Assembly: GCA_015295885.1 (NCBI GenBank)
Contig: DVEE01000068.1
Coordinates: 1-8,943 of the forward strand
DNA length: 8,943 nt
Direction of reading: 5' to 3'
Source: Leptolyngbyaceae cyanobacterium M65_K2018_010
GTDB lineage: Bacteria; Cyanobacteriota; Cyanobacteriia; Phormidesmidales; Phormidesmidaceae
The number at the start of each line of letters is the position of its first letter. Position 1 is the stretch's first letter. The notes under the pieces are model-generated. The model saw only the letters and a program-made list of their open reading frames with translations, ran no database searches and was not told where the DNA came from. The translations under genes were made by a program, and so were the position numbers. Shown here in pieces: positions 6,202 through 8,943 of the stretch.

Positions 6202-7506
6202 TTAAGGAGTTGGTTGTCCAACCTCGGGTGAGTCAAACCGGGCGGCTAAGACCCCCTGAGCCAGGTAAGCCGTCCCCACGGCTGCCTCTACGGAGGCAGC
6301 TATTTTTATGGGCACCTGAAGTATCTGCTCTCGCAGGGTATGCCAGGTGGGGTTCCTGGCCCCTCCCCCCGCCGTGTAAATCTGCCGCAGTGGGGTGGAA
6401 CCTAGCTGTTGCAGCAGGTCGTAGCCCTGTTTTTCAATCCGGGCGATGCCCACCAGGAGGCCGTGGAGAAACGCCTCATCCTGGGGGGGGCGTGGCGTCA
6501 GCCGAGGGGCCAGGTGGGGATCCTGGATCGGAAACCGTTCCCCCGGCTTCAGCAGAGGGTAGTAGTCCAACTCCGTTATCCCTAGGGGGTCAATTCGTTG
6601 ACTCAATTGGGCCAGGGTAGGGCTATCAAAGAAATGTTTCAGCACCGCTCCCCCCGTGTTGGAGGCTCCCCCCGGCAGCCACCAGCGGCCCAGGCGATGA
6701 CTGTAAATACCGTACTCCGTTGCCTCCACCCGCCGCTGGCTGAGCAGCTTCACAACCAGGGTAGACCCTAGGGAGGTTACCCCATCGCCGGGTTGGTCTG
6801 CACCGCTGGCTAAAAAGGCGGCCATGCTGTCGGTGGTGCCGGCCATGACCCAACAATCAGGGGAAAGGCCAAATTGGGCGGCGATCGCCTGTGTCACCGG
6901 TCCAACCCCCTGTCCGGGGGTGAGCACCTGGGGCAACAACGGAGTCCAGGGTTGCCCTTGCAGCCCGGCAGGATAGCTGAGTTTCTCTGGGTCGTAACCC
7001 AGCTTGAGGCTGTTGTGGTAATCGCTGATGCCCCACTGACCATGGATTTGGGCCGCCAACCAATCGGCCTGGTGGAGCAGGTAGGTGGCCTGGTGCCACT
7101 GGGTTTTGGGCAGGGTGTGCTGCCACCAGAGCAATTTTGCCAGGCTTGAGGTGGCGCTCCGGGCCGGGCTGTGGGGCGGCACTAGGGCTGGCGCTGGGTC
7201 CAGCGGTTTGGATGGGCAGGCTTCGTTGTAGAGTAGGGCCGGGGTGAGGGGTTCACCCCCGCGATCGCACAGCAGCACCGTACCAGAGGTACCATCCACG
7301 GCAATGCGGGTCAGCGCCGGGCCTATCTCCTCCGGCACCGCCGCCAACAGATCTAGCAGAGCGTCCCGCCAACTGTTATGGATCTGCGATCGGGAGGGAT
7401 AGTGCTGGCGGTAGAACCAACGCAACTGCTGGTGATCATCCACTACTGCCCCCCGCACCCCCGAGGTGCCGAAGTCAATGCCGAGAGCTAAGGGGCTAGG
7501 GGACAT
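6202..7506 (-). CDS. FGGY-family sugar kinase, probable D-ribulose kinase
   Basis: This 434-residue ATP-dependent carbohydrate kinase resembles the short FGGY kinases shared by cyanobacteria and plants (Synechococcus SePSK and Arabidopsis XK-1), reported to act on D-ribulose. The product, ribulose 5-phosphate, would feed the Calvin cycle. The N-terminal phosphate-1 motif GIDFGTSG (9-16) supplies Asp11 and Thr14. A second glycine-rich segment is AVDGTSGT (69-76). The catalytic base is Asp226 in AGTTDSMAAFLASG, LGSTLVVK (246-253) follows, and the adenosine motif is TAGGGARN (378-385). It is shorter than the roughly 500 residues of glycerol or xylulose kinases, as expected for this subgroup. The ATG at 7506-7504 places the first strand at the usual distance from the N-terminus, but there is no Shine-Dalgarno. 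It is cytosolic, divergent from the CLD1-like gene (87 nt between starts) and convergent with petG. The substrate is inferred from family. Confidence 0.88.
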   Translation of the reverse strand: MSPSPLALGIDFGTSGVRGAVVDDHQQLRWFYRQHYPSRSQIHNSWRDALLDLLAAVPEEIGPALTRIAVDGTSGTVLLCDRGGEPLTPALLYNEACPSKPLDPAPALVPPHSPARSATSSLAKLLWWQHTLPKTQWHQATYLLHQADWLAAQIHGQWGISDYHNSLKLGYDPEKLSYPAGLQGQPWTPLLPQVLTPGQGVGPVTQAIAAQFGLSPDCWVMAGTTDSMAAFLASGADQPGDGVTSLGSTLVVKLLSQRRVEATEYGIYSHRLGRWWLPGGASNTGGAVLKHFFDSPTLAQLSQRIDPLGITELDYYPLLKPGERFPIQDPHLAPRLTPRPPQDEAFLHGLLVGIARIEKQGYDLLQQLGSTPLRQIYTAGGGARNPTWHTLREQILQVPIKIAASVEAAVGTAYLAQGVLAARFDSPEVGQPTP

Positions 7507-7563
7507 GACGGCTAGCGGGCATCGGAATCCTGGTCAAGTTAGCTAGAGTAGTGGCGAGTTCGG

Positions 7564-7569
7564 TATGAT
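7564..7569 (+). promoter_or_regulatory. candidate -10 box for the CLD1-like hydrolase gene
   Basis: TATGAT lies 24 nt before the ATG at 7594, predicting a leader of only about 17-18 nt. The leader has no Shine-Dalgarno. No good -35 hexamer is visible. The context GGTATGATGAA is identical to that before petG. Confidence 0.4.
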
Positions 7570-7593
7570 GAAGGGGTATTTACAATCTGTTAC

Positions 7594-8496
7594 ATGTCCA
7601 TGGTCGCTGAACTAACCACCCTGCCTTTGCAGAAACAAACCTGGGTTTGGCGGGGTCATCGGATTACCTATAGCGTACAGGGAGTCGGGCAGCCGCTGAT
7701 GCTTATTCATGGCTTTGGGGCTTCCCTGGGCCACTGGCGTAAAAATATTCCCGCCCTGACCAGCGCAGGATACCAGGTTTACGCGTTGGATTTGTTGGGC
7801 TTTGGTGACTCGGATCAGCCCGCGGTAGACTACACATTGGATCTTTGGCAAGATCTGCTCTACGACTTCTGGGAAGAATTCATCCAAACTCCGACCGTCT
7901 ATGTGGGTAATTCCATCGGTGGCTTGCTGACTCTGATGATGTTAGCCCACCACCCCCATACCGCCCAGGCGGGATCTGTGCTGAACTGTGCTGGCGGCCT
8001 CAACCACCGGCCCGAGGAACTCCAGCCACCTCTAAACTGGGTAATGGGAGCCTTTACCTGGCTGGTGAGTTCTGAAACCCTAGGGCCTATGGTATTCAAC
8101 CAGGTGCGTCGCAAAGGGCGAATTCGCAGTTCCCTCAAGCAGGTTTACCGCGACCCGGCAGCTATCACCGATGAGTTAGTGGAGATGATCCATGGTCCCG
8201 CCAGTCGGCCTACCGCTCAAAAGGTATTTGCCTCCATTGTGACCGCCCCGCCCGGGCCTAGTCCGATCGACTTGCTGGCTCAGATTCACCAACCCTTACT
8301 GGTCCTCTGGGGGGAAAATGACCCCTGGACCCCGATCAAAGGAGCGGAGATCTTTCGACGCCTGGTGGACGCTCCCGATCGATCAGCTCCGGTGAGGTTT
8401 CACAGCATCCCCAATACGGGCCACTGCCCCCACGACGAGCGCCCAGAAATCGTCAATCCCCTGCTGATTGATTGGTTAGGCGGCCTTAAATTCTAG
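7594..8496 (+). CDS. alpha/beta hydrolase, chlorophyll dephytylase (CLD1)-like
   Basis: This 300-residue alpha/beta-fold hydrolase has HGFG (39-42) forming the oxyanion region, nucleophile Ser107 in the elbow GNSIGG, acid Asp243 in GENDPWTP and His277 in TGHCPHDERP. Between the elbow and the acid are LNCAGGLN (130-137), the lid region (about 138-190) and VTAPPGPSPIDLL (216-228). From memory these blocks match plant CLD1, which removes phytol from chlorophyll during turnover of photosystem II pigments. A lipase or other esterase role cannot be excluded. There is no signal peptide; the hydrophobic lid (145-166) may contact the thylakoid membrane. Two in-frame ATGs (7594 and 7600) are possible starts and neither has a Shine-Dalgarno. 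A small CCTGC/GCAGG hairpin (8505-8517) follows the stop without a U run. Confidence 0.88.
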   Translation: MSMVAELTTLPLQKQTWVWRGHRITYSVQGVGQPLMLIHGFGASLGHWRKNIPALTSAGYQVYALDLLGFGDSDQPAVDYTLDLWQDLLYDFWEEFIQTPTVYVGNSIGGLLTLMMLAHHPHTAQAGSVLNCAGGLNHRPEELQPPLNWVMGAFTWLVSSETLGPMVFNQVRRKGRIRSSLKQVYRDPAAITDELVEMIHGPASRPTAQKVFASIVTAPPGPSPIDLLAQIHQPLLVLWGENDPWTPIKGAEIFRRLVDAPDRSAPVRFHSIPNTGHCPHDERPEIVNPLLIDWLGGLKF

Positions 8497-8577
8497 GACT
8501 ACTGCCTGCCCCGCAGGTGAGGTATCAGTTGGGCGGTCGCTATCCTCACAGCTCAGGAGATCACAAAGCCCATGCTA

Positions 8578-8676
8578 GCCCTCACTCCCCAGCCCCGGAT
8601 TCCTGTACGGGAGAAGGGGGACAGAGCAGGTTAAAACCCCTCTCTCAAGCTTGAGAGAGGGGTTTAGGGAGCGGGC
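8578..8676. repeat. bipartite palindromic intergenic repeat (REP/MITE-like)
   Basis: This 99-bp unit starts GCCCTCACTCCCC and ends in a sequence whose complement reads GCCCGCTCCC, so its ends form an imperfect inverted repeat. The right half is a perfect 32-bp palindrome (8634-8665) centred on AAGCTT, with arms AAACCCCTCTCTCAAG. The left half is a degenerate second hairpin (CCCC 8593-8596 with GGGG 8616-8619). I recognise this general layout from dispersed intergenic repeats of cyanobacteria, from memory only. It may also stop transcription from the CLD1-like gene, but no U run follows. No transposase is present, so it would have to move in trans. Confidence 0.6.
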
Positions 8677-8943
8677 AAAGTTAAGGATAGAAGAACTGTT
8701 TTTGATCTACTGATTCTCGGACATGATGGTCCTTTCATGCTCAGGAGTATCTGTTTTTCTTCACCTGCCCCACGGCTTGAGAACTTCGAACTGTCCGGTC
8801 TCATAATTCAATTGCATCTTTTATTTTGAATATATTTCAGCTAATGGTCTAATAAAAAAACTGTAGGTATGACCATAACTCGTATTAGTCGAGTAGGACG
8901 AAGCTGAGATAGGGGGAAAAGAAAAAGGTTCGAATTGCTTTAA
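8677..8943. other. AT-rich non-coding end of the window
   Basis: I see no supported gene in this 267-nt stretch. Base composition becomes clearly more AT-rich than in the coding part. It contains a possible rightward promoter (8826-8855), an inverted repeat ACTCG-N7-CGAGT (8878-8894) and several short A or T runs. It probably serves as the upstream region of a gene beyond the window. Confidence 0.4.
8826..8855 (+). promoter_or_regulatory. possible rightward promoter
   Basis: TTGAAT (8826-8831) and TAATAA (8850-8855) are separated by 18 nt and resemble -35 and -10 hexamers. The region is AT-rich, so a chance match is quite possible. The ACTCG/CGAGT inverted repeat (8878-8894) would lie just downstream of the predicted start site, where an operator or leader hairpin might be. 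Confidence 0.25.

Noticed and set aside
6209..6223. GTTGG/CCAAC hairpin just after petG as a terminator
   Set aside because: The stem is short, has no following U run on either strand, and lies inside the coding 3' end of the kinase gene.
8664..8804. Minus-strand frame of about 46 codons in the terminal non-coding region
   Set aside because: It has no Shine-Dalgarno and no recognisable sequence, and its stop lies inside the palindromic repeat. It is probably chance.
8925..8943. GGTTCGAATTGC resembling a tRNA T-arm
   Set aside because: The flanking bases do not form a 5-bp T-stem, and no anticodon or D-arm is found upstream.

Overview
The window is a stretch of cyanobacterial chromosome. The evidence is petG (a small subunit of the cytochrome b6f complex), seven copies of the cyanobacterial palindrome HIP1 (GCGATCGC, at 2252, 2657, 3035, 3412, 4461, 6881 and 7261), and several proteins whose closest recognisable relatives are cyanobacterial or plant-plastid. 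The coding DNA is moderately GC-rich. Nothing suggests a plasmid, phage or genomic island, and there is no IS element, CRISPR array, rRNA or tRNA.

Layout. From 102 to 2788, three genes lie on the minus strand. In transcription order they are a type-2 NAD(P)H dehydrogenase of the NdbB type, a HAD-family hydrolase, and an adenosine-specific-kinase family protein. The gaps between them are 202 and 148 nt, so they may not form one operon. Divergent from ndbB is cobB/cbiA (2937-4337, plus), the glutamine-dependent cobyrinate a,c-diamide synthase of cobalamin synthesis. It converges on a small unknown minus-strand gene (4395-4577), which has its own promoter-like hexamers and a perfect AGGAGG. Upstream of that is a secreted, cysteine-free, helical protein of unknown function (4795-5454, minus) with a clear rho-independent terminator (4696-4726).

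A 624-nt non-coding region (5455-6078) separates this gene from the divergent petG (6079-6192, plus, GTG start). It holds two arrays of helically phased short repeats on the side of the secreted-protein gene and several inverted repeats on the petG side. petG converges, with a 9-nt gap, on an FGGY sugar kinase of the cyanobacterial/plant D-ribulose kinase type (6202-7506, minus). Divergent from the kinase is an alpha/beta hydrolase closely resembling plant chlorophyll dephytylase CLD1 (7594-8496, plus). The last 447 nt have no gene. They contain a 99-bp two-hairpin intergenic repeat with a perfect 32-bp palindrome, followed by an AT-rich stretch.

How the genes relate. Most are independent housekeeping functions: B12 synthesis, photosynthetic electron transport, quinone reduction and phylloquinone synthesis, pentose salvage into the Calvin cycle, and chlorophyll phytol turnover. 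Four of them (ndbB, petG, the ribulose kinase and the CLD1-like hydrolase) have plastid counterparts. I found no new multi-gene system. The items most worth a second look are the phased repeats at 5526-5588, the nearly identical promoter-region module before petG and the CLD1-like gene, the bipartite repeat at 8578-8676, and the two unknown genes.
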